The translations under genes were made by a program, and so were the position numbers. The notes under the pieces were generated by a model. That model saw only the letters and a program-made list of their open reading frames with translations, was not told the origin of the DNA and did not search any database. A DNA stretch of 38,108 bases from NCBI GenBank assembly GCA_025937835.1, contig JAICQO010000066.1, forward strand, positions 1 to 38,108, written 5' to 3'. This document shows positions 17,203-24,798 of this stretch, one piece after another. The first letter of the stretch is position 1. Each line of letters begins with the position of its first letter. The stretch comes from Polyangiaceae bacterium. Its GTDB lineage: Bacteria; Myxococcota_A; Polyangia; Polyangiales; Polyangiaceae.

Positions 17203-20200
17203 ATGCAGCGGAATCGCGTGAGCGGTTACCTGGGCGCATCGAGTCTGATCCTCTTGCTCGCGTGTAGCGAGTCCGGCGATCCGAGCCTGGTGATGAGCGG
17301 GTCAGGCGGCTCCGGCGCCCAATCGGGATCGGGAGGTCAACCCGCGGTGGCGCTCGGTGGCACCGGCGTCGTGAATACCGCGGGAAACGCCGGAGCAAGC
17401 CAGGGCGGCGGAAACCCGGCAGATTCCTGCGATCTCTGCGGGCCCGGCCAGCGCTGTGAGACCACGTCGGGAAGCGTCGAATGCATCGACAACTCCTGTG
17501 ATGATCTGGCGTGCGGAGACACCGAGGAATGCCAGCCGGCCCCGGGCGGCGGCAACCGCTGTATCGACATCGGTTGCGAATCCGACGTGGACTGTCCGCA
17601 AGCGCGATTCTGTGACGGTTCGGTGTGCGTAGACGACACCTGCGAGGGCGGCACGCGGCGCTGCGACGGCGAGCAGGTGTTGATCTGCGACTCTTCCGGG
17701 GCCGCCGAGACGTCGCCTTACGAGTGTTCGGGGCTCGGGCCCGATCGCTATGCGAGCGAGTGCGTGGAGCACTCGGTCAGCTCGTCCGGCTGCACCTGCG
17801 AGGACGACTGGGACTGCCCTGCGTTCACGACCTGCGAGGCCGGGCTGTGCGCGGGCACGGGCAAGGAGCCGACATGCACCCTGAACGCGACGCCGTTCGA
17901 GGAGGTCTTGCCCGAACTCGAGTTTCGCTGGGGCGGCGAGAGCTCGAAGAACCAGGACGCCACGGGGAAGCCGTTCGCCTGGTCCGCTCAGGTCGGGAGC
18001 ACGCCTCTGGTGGTGAACCTGGACGACGACAACGGCGACGGCCGCATCAACGAGTTCGACTTCCCCGAGATCGTGTTCATCACCTACGCCAAGGACCGAG
18101 GGGGCATCGTGCGGGCGGTGCACGGCGGCGGGCCCGACAAGGGCCGCGATTTCTTCGCGCTCTGCGGCGAGCCGGAAGCGCCCGCGAGCGGAGGCGAGTC
18201 CTACAGCGACGCGAACGGAGCGTACTATCGAGAGGGCGGGGACGTTCCTCAGGACTGCAACGACGATCCGGCGACCAACAGCGTCGAGCTTTCCAGCGTC
18301 CGGCTCGGTAGCATCCTGGCCGCCGGGGACCTCGATCAGGACGGCGTGCCGGAGATCGTCGCGCTCACGCAGCAGGCGGCGGTGTTGATCTTGAGCAACC
18401 GGGGCGAGGTGATCGCGAAGAGCCCGGCCGGGCTCTGGCCGACCGACGTTTGGACGTCGCCGGCGGTGTCGATCGCCAACCTCGACTTCTCTGGCCGGCC
18501 CGAGCTCATCGTCGGCAACCGAGTGCTGACCCTTTCGACGACGGGCCCGCTCGAGTTCGATCAGGTGCTGACGGGGACGGCGCGCACGGGCACCACGCAT
18601 CTCAACCAAATCGAGGAGTACTACGGTCCGGTCGTGTGCGTGGCCGATCTGTACTCCGACCCCGGGCTCGAGCTCGTGGCCGGGACGAGCCTGTACGGGA
18701 TGCCGGAACGAACTCCGGACTGCGACGGCGCCAACGCGGAGAGCGACTACTGTCAGGGGCGACTGCTCACGCTCTGGAACGCGACGGACGTCGGCGCCAA
18801 CGCCGAGCTCTCCTATTATCCAGAGGGCTTTTGCGCAATCGCAGACGTCCTCGGTGAGGACACGGCCGAGCCCCCCGGGCCGGAAAATCCGCTCGACGGC
18901 GTTCCCGAGGCGATCCTCGTCGCGGACGGCCACGTGTTGATCTTGCAGGCGACCGACGCGGGTGAAGCCGAAGGCGGAACCATCTTGCGGGACGTCGCGA
19001 TCCCGGGCGGCGGAGTTCAGGGCGGCGCGCCCAACGTCGACGATTTCGACGGAGACGGGTATCCGGAGATCGGGACCGCCCTCGCGACGCGCTACGTGGT
19101 CGCCGATCTGCAAGCTCCCAATGACGAGCATTGCCCGGCGTGGGAGGAGCGAATCGCCGGCGATGTGTCACCGCCCGGCGCGAACCCTGCGCGCACCCCC
19201 GGCGGTTCGGGCGCTTCGGGCAGCTGTACGGAGGACGCGGATTGCAACCCGGGCGCCGTTTGCAACGCGCGCGCCGGCCGCTGCGTCTGCCTTCACAACG
19301 GTTGGATGCGCGGGACGGAGGACGACTCGAGCCGAGTGACCTCTTCCAGCGTGTTCGACTTCAATGACGACGGCGCGGCCGAGGTCATCTACAACGACGA
19401 GTGCTACTTTCACGTGTACGACGGCTTGTCCGGCGCCACGCACCTGCAGATCCCCTCGCTCAGCCGCACGATCATGGAAAATCCCGTGGTCGCGGACGTC
19501 GACAACGACGGCAACGCCGAGATCGTCTTCGTCCAGAACAACGAGAACATTCAATGCCAGGCCAGCCGCCTCGACAGCTGGCCCGACGGCGACGCCGACG
19601 TCAGCACCGCGGACCTGCCGAACGGCATCGAGGTCTGGGGAGATCCGACGGACACCTGGGTCTCGGCGCGGCGCATCTGGAACCAGCACGGGTACCACGT
19701 GACGAACGTGCTGGAGGACGGCGGCATCCCGATCCACGAACCGGAGAGCTGGTTGCCTTTGGGCGGCCGCGTCTACAACACCTACCGATCTCAGCCCCGC
19801 GTCTTCGGGATAGCGCCGAACCTCACGCTCACGGGGGTGCAGGTGTCGTCTCCCGATTCGGCGTGTGGGTCACTTTCGGACGAGATCCAGATCACGGTCG
19901 GCGTGCGCAACGCGGGGGACCTGCGCGTGGGACCCGGCATCGCGGTCCAGCTGTTCGGGACCTGGGACGGAGAAGAGAGCCCTCTGCTCGACGAGAACGG
20001 CGACGAGCTCACCGTCACCTTGACCGCCAGCCTGGAACCCGGCGATTCGACGCTCGTCACCGCCACTTACCGCGTCGGCAACAACCCCGAACCCTACGAT
20101 GCGGCGCTGCCGGAGACGGTTCGCGCGACCGTGGACGGTGGCAACGACGCCGCCGATGGCGCGGCGCGCGAGTGCGATGAACAGGACAATGAAATCGCCA

Positions 20201-20553
20201 AGATCGTCGAATCCGGCGCGCAGCTGGCAGACCTTTCTCTCGAGGTCAGCGACGCGACCTGCGGAGGCCAGTTCAGGGTGAACCTGTCCAACGTCGGCTC
20301 GAGCAACGCCGACGATATCCTGGTTCGGATCTACGCAGGCGACCCGAGAGCTCGGGGCGAGGTGATCGGAGAAGAGACGGTGGCCGGCCCGCTCGAGCCG
20401 GGAGAAACGCTGGAAGTGACGATCAGCACCCCGCCTATCTCGCGGGCAATAGCGGTCTGGGGTTCGGCGGATCCGCTGGACGCGATCGCGGAGTGCAACG
20501 ATGCCAACAACGTCGCTGAAGGCCCCCGCATCAACTGCTCCCTCCTGCAATGA
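17203..20553 (+). CDS. Large surface lipoprotein: Cys-rich, FG-GAP/VCBS-type and CARDB-like repeats
   Basis: The 1,116-residue product starts at ATG 17203 with a short signal peptide and lipobox LLAC (Cys21). Residues 31-72 form a Gly/Ser-rich linker. A Cys-rich stretch (about 75-230) has repeated short C-x(2-6)-C spacings of the kind seen in myxobacterial surface proteins. Acidic Ca-binding-type repeats follow: DDDNGDGRINEFDFPEIVF (~270), GDLDQDGVPEIVAL (~373), DDFDGDGYPEIG (~612), DFNDDGAAEVIY (~717) and DVDNDGNAEIVFVQ (~765), as in FG-GAP/VCBS propellers. Two CARDB-like Ig domains close the protein (about 870-995 and 1005-1116). An outer-membrane adhesin or matrix-attachment role is inferred from architecture and location. 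The longer frame upstream of 17203 lacks a signal peptide and overlaps the flippase gene. Confidence 0.85.
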   Translation: MQRNRVSGYLGASSLILLLACSESGDPSLVMSGSGGSGAQSGSGGQPAVALGGTGVVNTAGNAGASQGGGNPADSCDLCGPGQRCETTSGSVECIDNSCDDLACGDTEECQPAPGGGNRCIDIGCESDVDCPQARFCDGSVCVDDTCEGGTRRCDGEQVLICDSSGAAETSPYECSGLGPDRYASECVEHSVSSSGCTCEDDWDCPAFTTCEAGLCAGTGKEPTCTLNATPFEEVLPELEFRWGGESSKNQDATGKPFAWSAQVGSTPLVVNLDDDNGDGRINEFDFPEIVFITYAKDRGGIVRAVHGGGPDKGRDFFALCGEPEAPASGGESYSDANGAYYREGGDVPQDCNDDPATNSVELSSVRLGSILAAGDLDQDGVPEIVALTQQAAVLILSNRGEVIAKSPAGLWPTDVWTSPAVSIANLDFSGRPELIVGNRVLTLSTTGPLEFDQVLTGTARTGTTHLNQIEEYYGPVVCVADLYSDPGLELVAGTSLYGMPERTPDCDGANAESDYCQGRLLTLWNATDVGANAELSYYPEGFCAIADVLGEDTAEPPGPENPLDGVPEAILVADGHVLILQATDAGEAEGGTILRDVAIPGGGVQGGAPNVDDFDGDGYPEIGTALATRYVVADLQAPNDEHCPAWEERIAGDVSPPGANPARTPGGSGASGSCTEDADCNPGAVCNARAGRCVCLHNGWMRGTEDDSSRVTSSSVFDFNDDGAAEVIYNDECYFHVYDGLSGATHLQIPSLSRTIMENPVVADVDNDGNAEIVFVQNNENIQCQASRLDSWPDGDADVSTADLPNGIEVWGDPTDTWVSARRIWNQHGYHVTNVLEDGGIPIHEPESWLPLGGRVYNTYRSQPRVFGIAPNLTLTGVQVSSPDSACGSLSDEIQITVGVRNAGDLRVGPGIAVQLFGTWDGEESPLLDENGDELTVTLTASLEPGDSTLVTATYRVGNNPEPYDAALPETVRATVDGGNDAADGAARECDEQDNEIAKIVESGAQLADLSLEVSDATCGGQFRVNLSNVGSSNADDILVRIYAGDPRARGEVIGEETVAGPLEPGETLEVTISTPPISRAIAVWGSADPLDAIAECNDANNVAEGPRINCSLLQ

Positions 20554-20635
20554 GCACGAAATCCATGGCCGGAACTCGCGGAACTCGAGAGGTGCACCCT
20601 TGCGTCCCTCATCGGTACTGTTACGCTCGGACCCC

Positions 20636-21394
20636 ATGAGGGAGCACTCGACGCGCTACAGCGACGAGTTCTACGACGGTCAGCGAGATGGCTCGCGCCG
20701 TTCGGCGGAGCTCGCGGTTCCGTGGTTACTCTCGTTCCTACCGGCGAAGTCGGTGGTGGACGTGGGCTGCGGCGTCGGAACCTGGCTCAGCGTGTTCCGC
20801 AAACAGGGCGTGAGCGACGTCCTCGGACTCGACGGCAGCTACGTGGATCGGGAGCGCCTGCTGATCCCGAGCGATAGGTTCCTCCCGGCAGACTTGCGAG
20901 CGCCGCCATCCCCGGGTCGCACGTTCGACCTCGCCATCTCGCTCGAGGTCGCCGAGCACCTTCCACACGAGTCGTCGCGTCCGTTCGTGGAGTTCGTCAC
21001 GTCGCTTGCGCCGATCGTGGTCTTTTCGGCCGCCACGCCGGGCCAATCGGGCACCGGACACATCAACGAGCAGTGGCCCGATTACTGGGCGACGCGCTTC
21101 GAAGAGCGCGGCTATCGCGTCATCGACTGCATTCGACCGCACCTGTGGAGCGAACCGGCGGTGGAGTGGTGGTACGCGCAGAACACGCTGCTCTACGCCA
21201 CCGAGGCGGCGATCGCCTCGAATGAGCAGCTCGCGCGCTTCGCCGAGCGAACGGACAGAAACCGGCTGTCGATGGTGCACCCGCGAGGTTTCGCGGCAGC
21301 GCAGAGCAAGGCAGGCTGGGGCTACGTGCGCTACTTGATGCGCCGAGCCGGTACGTTGCCGTCGCGGCTCGGCCGCTTCGCCCGCCCGAGCTGA
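20636..21394 (+). CDS. Class I SAM-dependent methyltransferase
   Basis: The 252-residue protein has the Rossmann motif I SVVDVGCGVGTWLSVF (about 41-56), an acidic strand-2 end (LGLDGSYVD) and DLAISLEVAEHLPHE as motif IV region. Length and order fit class I methyltransferases that modify sugars or small molecules in polysaccharide loci; the substrate cannot be named. ATG 20636 is used. A TTG at 20600, with GAGAGG seven bases upstream, would add 12 residues and is a real alternative. The gene converges on the DUF1552 gene with only two bases between stop codons. Confidence 0.85.
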   Translation: MREHSTRYSDEFYDGQRDGSRRSAELAVPWLLSFLPAKSVVDVGCGVGTWLSVFRKQGVSDVLGLDGSYVDRERLLIPSDRFLPADLRAPPSPGRTFDLAISLEVAEHLPHESSRPFVEFVTSLAPIVVFSAATPGQSGTGHINEQWPDYWATRFEERGYRVIDCIRPHLWSEPAVEWWYAQNTLLYATEAAIASNEQLARFAERTDRNRLSMVHPRGFAAAQSKAGWGYVRYLMRRAGTLPSRLGRFARPS

Positions 21395-21396
21395 GT

Positions 21397-22740
21397 TCAG
21401 GCCTGGATCGCCGAGCAGGGCGTGCTGCTGAGGCCAGCGCCGCCGCCGACCGAGCTCACGTTACACCCGGCCGCGCGGAGCAGCGTCAGGAGCACATCGC
21501 TCGTGTTCTCTCCGTTGGAGCGGTAGTGCACGCCGGGGTGCACCAGGCTGCCTCCGGCCTTGCCGGCGATCAGGATCGGATAGTCGTTCAGCGAATGCGC
21601 CTTGCCGTCGGCGACGTCGCTAGACGCGAGGATCCCGACGTTGTCGAGGACGCTCTGTCCCGTCATACCGTCGGGCGCCTTCTTCAGCGCCGCGAGGAAG
21701 TACGCGAACTGCTCCATGATGAAGGTGGTGACCGCATGTACCTCGGGCTGATCGCCGGGCTCGTTGTGCGTGAGCGCGTGGTGTCCGGACGAGGCCTGGA
21801 CGGGCCAGTAGCTGGTGTTGCCGAAGGCACCCGAGAAGTGCACCGAGAAGACGCGGGTCAGGTCCATGGACAGCGCCGAGGCGACCAGGTCGCTCATGAC
21901 CTGATTTCTCTGCACGAGCTCTTCGCGGGCGACCTCGTCCACGATCGAGGCGGGCCGCGCGGGGGGCTTTCGGATCACCGAAGGCTCCGAGACGCGGCGT
22001 TCGATCGCCCGCAGGTTCTCGAAGTGTTGGTCCAGGCGCTGTCGATCGGACACGCCGACCCGAGCTCTCAGGGCCGTGAAGTCCTGCTTCACGGCGTCGA
22101 GCACGCTGAGGCGGAGCGCGCTCGAAGCGTCGAGCAACGGCTGGGCCTCGGCGCCCGAGAACAGCCGTTCGAAAACCTTCACCGGATCGTACTCGGCCGG
22201 GTTCGGGCTATCGGGCCCGTTGTGCGAGAGGAACTGCGTGGTCGTACCTTCGCCCTTTTCGACCTTCTTCGACACGCCGACCTCGACCGACTTGAAGCGC
22301 GTGGTCGTGCCGAGCTCGGCTGCCGCCAGCTGATCGATGCTCGGCTGCGAGAAGGTCGAACGGAAGTTCGAGTCCGGGTGGGGCTGGGACAGCAACGGTG
22401 CGCCGGACAGGATGCCGGTGCAGCCCGAGTGGTGTCCGCGGTGGTTTCCGGATTTGACGTTCATTCCGGAGACGACTGACACGTAGTCTTTCACCGAAGC
22501 GAGCGGCGCGAGCTCTTCGCTCGGCTGCCAACCGGGCCCGGTCAGCTCGGGCACCCAGCGATCGAGCTTCACGCCGTTGCCCCAGAACCAGATGCCGAGC
22601 CGCTTCGGCGCGGCGGCGCTCTGACCGAGGGCCGAGCTTCGCCCGAGCATCGCCTCGAGCGACGGGAGCGCCACGGCCACGCCCAGGCCGGCCAGGGCGC
22701 CGCGCAACACGGTGCGCCGGCTCAATCGTTCGCGTGACAT
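21397..22740 (-). CDS. DUF1552 protein with a Tat signal
   Basis: The 447-residue product from ATG 22740 begins MSRERLSRRTVLRGALAGLG, a twin-arginine signal (SRRTVLRG, residues 7-14), so it should be folded before export to the periplasm. The body matches the DUF1552 family: RLGIWFWGNGVKLDRWVP, HRGHHSGCTGILSGA, and late blocks such as FSVHFSGAFGNTSYWP. The family is common in Myxococcota and Planctomycetota and has no established biochemical function; it is normally encoded beside a DUF1592-type protein, as here. The start is two bases after the upstream DUF1592 stop, so they are co-translated. The longer upstream open frame overlaps that gene and is not used. Confidence 0.9.
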   Translation of the reverse strand: MSRERLSRRTVLRGALAGLGVAVALPSLEAMLGRSSALGQSAAAPKRLGIWFWGNGVKLDRWVPELTGPGWQPSEELAPLASVKDYVSVVSGMNVKSGNHRGHHSGCTGILSGAPLLSQPHPDSNFRSTFSQPSIDQLAAAELGTTTRFKSVEVGVSKKVEKGEGTTTQFLSHNGPDSPNPAEYDPVKVFERLFSGAEAQPLLDASSALRLSVLDAVKQDFTALRARVGVSDRQRLDQHFENLRAIERRVSEPSVIRKPPARPASIVDEVAREELVQRNQVMSDLVASALSMDLTRVFSVHFSGAFGNTSYWPVQASSGHHALTHNEPGDQPEVHAVTTFIMEQFAYFLAALKKAPDGMTGQSVLDNVGILASSDVADGKAHSLNDYPILIAGKAGGSLVHPGVHYRSNGENTSDVLLTLLRAAGCNVSSVGGGAGLSSTPCSAIQA

Positions 22741-22742
22741 GG

Positions 22743-24512
22743 CTATTCTGGTGCTCCAGTCATCCGGAAGGCGTCGCTGGTCGCGATCCGCGAAAGCAGC
22801 GGCCGAACTCGAAAGCTCTCCGCCGTGAAGGCAGCGGAGAGCTCGCCGATCGCGGGCTCGTCTCCGCCCTGTTCGAGGTGGCCGGTCGCGACCCGGTACA
22901 GATTTCGGACCAGGCACTCGGCCACGCGCGGATCCGCGCTCAGCACCTCACCGAGCTCCCGTGCGCCGTCGAAGGCAACGCCGTCGAGCTCTCCGCTCAC
23001 GTCGAGCGCGTTGCCGGCGTCGCTGTCTCGATAGGCGCCGATCGCGTCGAAGTTCTCCAGAGCGAGCCCGAGCGGATCCATCCGGCGGTGGCAGCCGGCG
23101 CAGCTCGCGTTTTCGGCGTGCTCCGCCAGGCGCTCGCGCATGGTGCGCGGCGTGGTGTCTCGGTTCATCACGTCCAGATCGACCTCGGGCGGCGGCGGCG
23201 GGACCGCCTCGCACAACAGCACTTCGCGGACGAACCTGCCGCGCAACGTCGGAGACGTGCTCGCGGCGTGGGCGTTCAGCGCCAAGAAGCTGGCCTGCCC
23301 GAGGAAGCCTGCGCGCGGGCCGTCCGGCAACGTGACGCGCTGAAAGCCCTGTGCAGCGCCGGGCGCGAGCCCGTAGAGCGCTCCGAGCTCGGAGTTGACG
23401 AAGGTGGTGCGCGTCGTCAAGAGCTCGCGATAGTCGCCGTTCTGCACGAGCAAGAGGTCGGACAGCGACCTCCGCGTTTCCTCGCGCATCGAAGCGGCCA
23501 GCGTGGGCGTGAGCAACGGGAACTTTTCGGGGGAGGGCTCGAGCTTCTCGAGGTCTTCGAGCCGCAGCATCTGCGAGAGTATGCCGAGCAGCCCGGCTTC
23601 GGCGCGCGGTGACGCGAGCAGGCGCTCGGTCTGGGCCCGGATGCCCTCGGACGCCGAAAGCGCGCCCGTCCGGGCCGCCTCGAGTAGCTCCGGGTCGGGC
23701 GTGCTGCCCCAGAGAAAGAACGACAGCCGCGAGGCCATCTCGTAAGCGTCGAGCATTCTGGGCCCTGCGGCGTCGGAGGGCTTGCCGAGCTCCGCGCGGT
23801 ACAGGAAATTCGGAGACTGGAGCAGCGCAGCCAGCGAGTACTCGATGCCCGCCCAGACGTCGTTCGACGTTTCGGCGGCGAGCAGCGCGACGCTCGTGTA
23901 CCGCTCCAGCTCGTCTTCCGCGACGGGCCGCCGGAACGCGCGCCCTCCGAACTCCGTCAAGAAGTCCCTGAAGCACGCCTCGTCCTTGGTCGAGCTCGGA
24001 GTGCAAGCCAGCAACCGGCGCCGGGTTTCTTCGTTTGCCACCGCAGCGTGAGCGAGCTCGAACGCGCTCTGCTCGAGCTGCTCCGTCGCGAGCCCGGACA
24101 ACGTCAAGCTCGCGGCAGCGAGCTCCGCGTAGCCGTTGATGCGCGCCTCCGACTCGAGATCGAGGTCGTCTTGAACCTCGACGTCCAGTAGGTCTCGGAG
24201 GCTCTCGCGATACTGCCGGGTCGTGAGCAGGCGAAGCCGCGCTGCGGCGGGAACGAACGGGCGCTCCGGCGAGGCGGTCGCGCCCCCGGTGCTCGGACTC
24301 GGCCCGGGAGAGCCACCGACGAAAGCTTCGGGCCCACCGCCGCTCCCAGCGGCGCTCGGCGCGCCCCCCGTCGCGACGGGCAGCGAACCCGACTCCGTCG
24401 AAGCGGGCGAGTTGCCGTCGGCCTCGGAGCAGCCGGTGAGCGCGAGTCCGGCCAGCGCGAAACTCGCGCCAGCGAGGAGCCGCGCGAGCGCGGTGTGTAG
24501 CGTCGTTCTCAA
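22743..24512 (-). CDS. DUF1592-family lipoprotein with PSD-type domains and a CXXCH motif
   Basis: The order of blocks fits the DUF1587-DUF1595-DUF1592-DUF1588-DUF1585 array of this family: RLLTTRQYRESLRDLL, FGGRAFRRPVAEDELERY, YSLAALLQSPNFLYRAELG, LDAYEMASRLSFFLWGSTPD, and MDPLGLALENFDAIGAYRD. A single CAGCH (about 471-475) is the c-type haem attachment pattern, so a cytochrome-like redox role is plausible but unproven. I place the start at TTG 24512. It gives a clean signal peptide with lipobox LTGC (Cys28, product 589 residues), while the frame open to 24617 puts 35 extra residues before it and overlaps a palindrome array. A Ser/Gly/Pro-rich linker follows the cysteine. It heads a two-gene unit with the DUF1552 gene. 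Confidence 0.88.
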   Translation of the reverse strand: MRTTLHTALARLLAGASFALAGLALTGCSEADGNSPASTESGSLPVATGGAPSAAGSGGGPEAFVGGSPGPSPSTGGATASPERPFVPAAARLRLLTTRQYRESLRDLLDVEVQDDLDLESEARINGYAELAAASLTLSGLATEQLEQSAFELAHAAVANEETRRRLLACTPSSTKDEACFRDFLTEFGGRAFRRPVAEDELERYTSVALLAAETSNDVWAGIEYSLAALLQSPNFLYRAELGKPSDAAGPRMLDAYEMASRLSFFLWGSTPDPELLEAARTGALSASEGIRAQTERLLASPRAEAGLLGILSQMLRLEDLEKLEPSPEKFPLLTPTLAASMREETRRSLSDLLLVQNGDYRELLTTRTTFVNSELGALYGLAPGAAQGFQRVTLPDGPRAGFLGQASFLALNAHAASTSPTLRGRFVREVLLCEAVPPPPPEVDLDVMNRDTTPRTMRERLAEHAENASCAGCHRRMDPLGLALENFDAIGAYRDSDAGNALDVSGELDGVAFDGARELGEVLSADPRVAECLVRNLYRVATGHLEQGGDEPAIGELSAAFTAESFRVRPLLSRIATSDAFRMTGAPE

Positions 24513-24593
24513 ACTTCTCGTTCCGTCTCGCAGCAGACGGACGCGATGGTCCGCCCTTAAGGCAAGCAAGTCGTGAGCGAAGAGACCCAGGTG

Positions 24594-24642
24594 TTGCGCA
24601 GTTCGCGAACCGCGCAAGCTTCACGGCACAACTTGCGCGGTT
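24594..24642. repeat. Three-part inverted-repeat array with competing pairings
   Basis: TTGCGC (24594-24599), the palindrome GTTCGCGAAC (24601-24610) and GCGCAA (24612-24617) make a 24-bp palindrome with one mismatched pair. The arm AACCGCGCAAG (24608-24618) is also perfectly complementary over 11 bp to CTTGCGCGGTT (24632-24642). The middle arm can therefore pair left or right, but not both. It lies in the 286-base gap between the leftward DUF1592 gene and the rightward ABC exporter gene. It may be a multi-site operator or, if transcribed, alternative hairpins. Confidence 0.5.
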
Positions 24643-24719
24643 GACGAGCTTCGACCCGAATCGCCGCCGCGAGCGGCGCGGATACATCGTGGAAACCCAC
24701 GCAAGCCGCGTTGTATGGA

Positions 24720-24742
24720 ATCAACTCGACTGGTAGGTTGAT
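24720..24742. repeat. Inverted repeat ATCAAC-N11-GTTGAT upstream of the ABC exporter
   Basis: ATCAAC (24720-24725) and GTTGAT (24737-24742) form a perfect 6-bp inverted repeat 57 bases before the GTG start of the exporter gene. The sequence around it is lower in G+C than its surroundings, which suits a regulator site or promoter, but no matched -35/-10 pair is evident. Confidence 0.3.
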
Positions 24743-24798
24743 GCCGCACACCGCTCGGCGGCATACTCGGCCGAGCCGCGCGACCCCGAGCATCCGAC

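Noticed and set aside
17302-19131. 609-codon minus-strand open frame under the large lipoprotein
   Set aside because: It is antisense to a signal-peptide-bearing multi-repeat protein and has no recognisable motif itself.
22948-24687. 579-codon minus-strand frame overlapping the DUF1592 gene in another register
   Set aside because: The DUF1592 frame carries conserved domains and a lipobox; this one is Arg/Ala-rich shadow.
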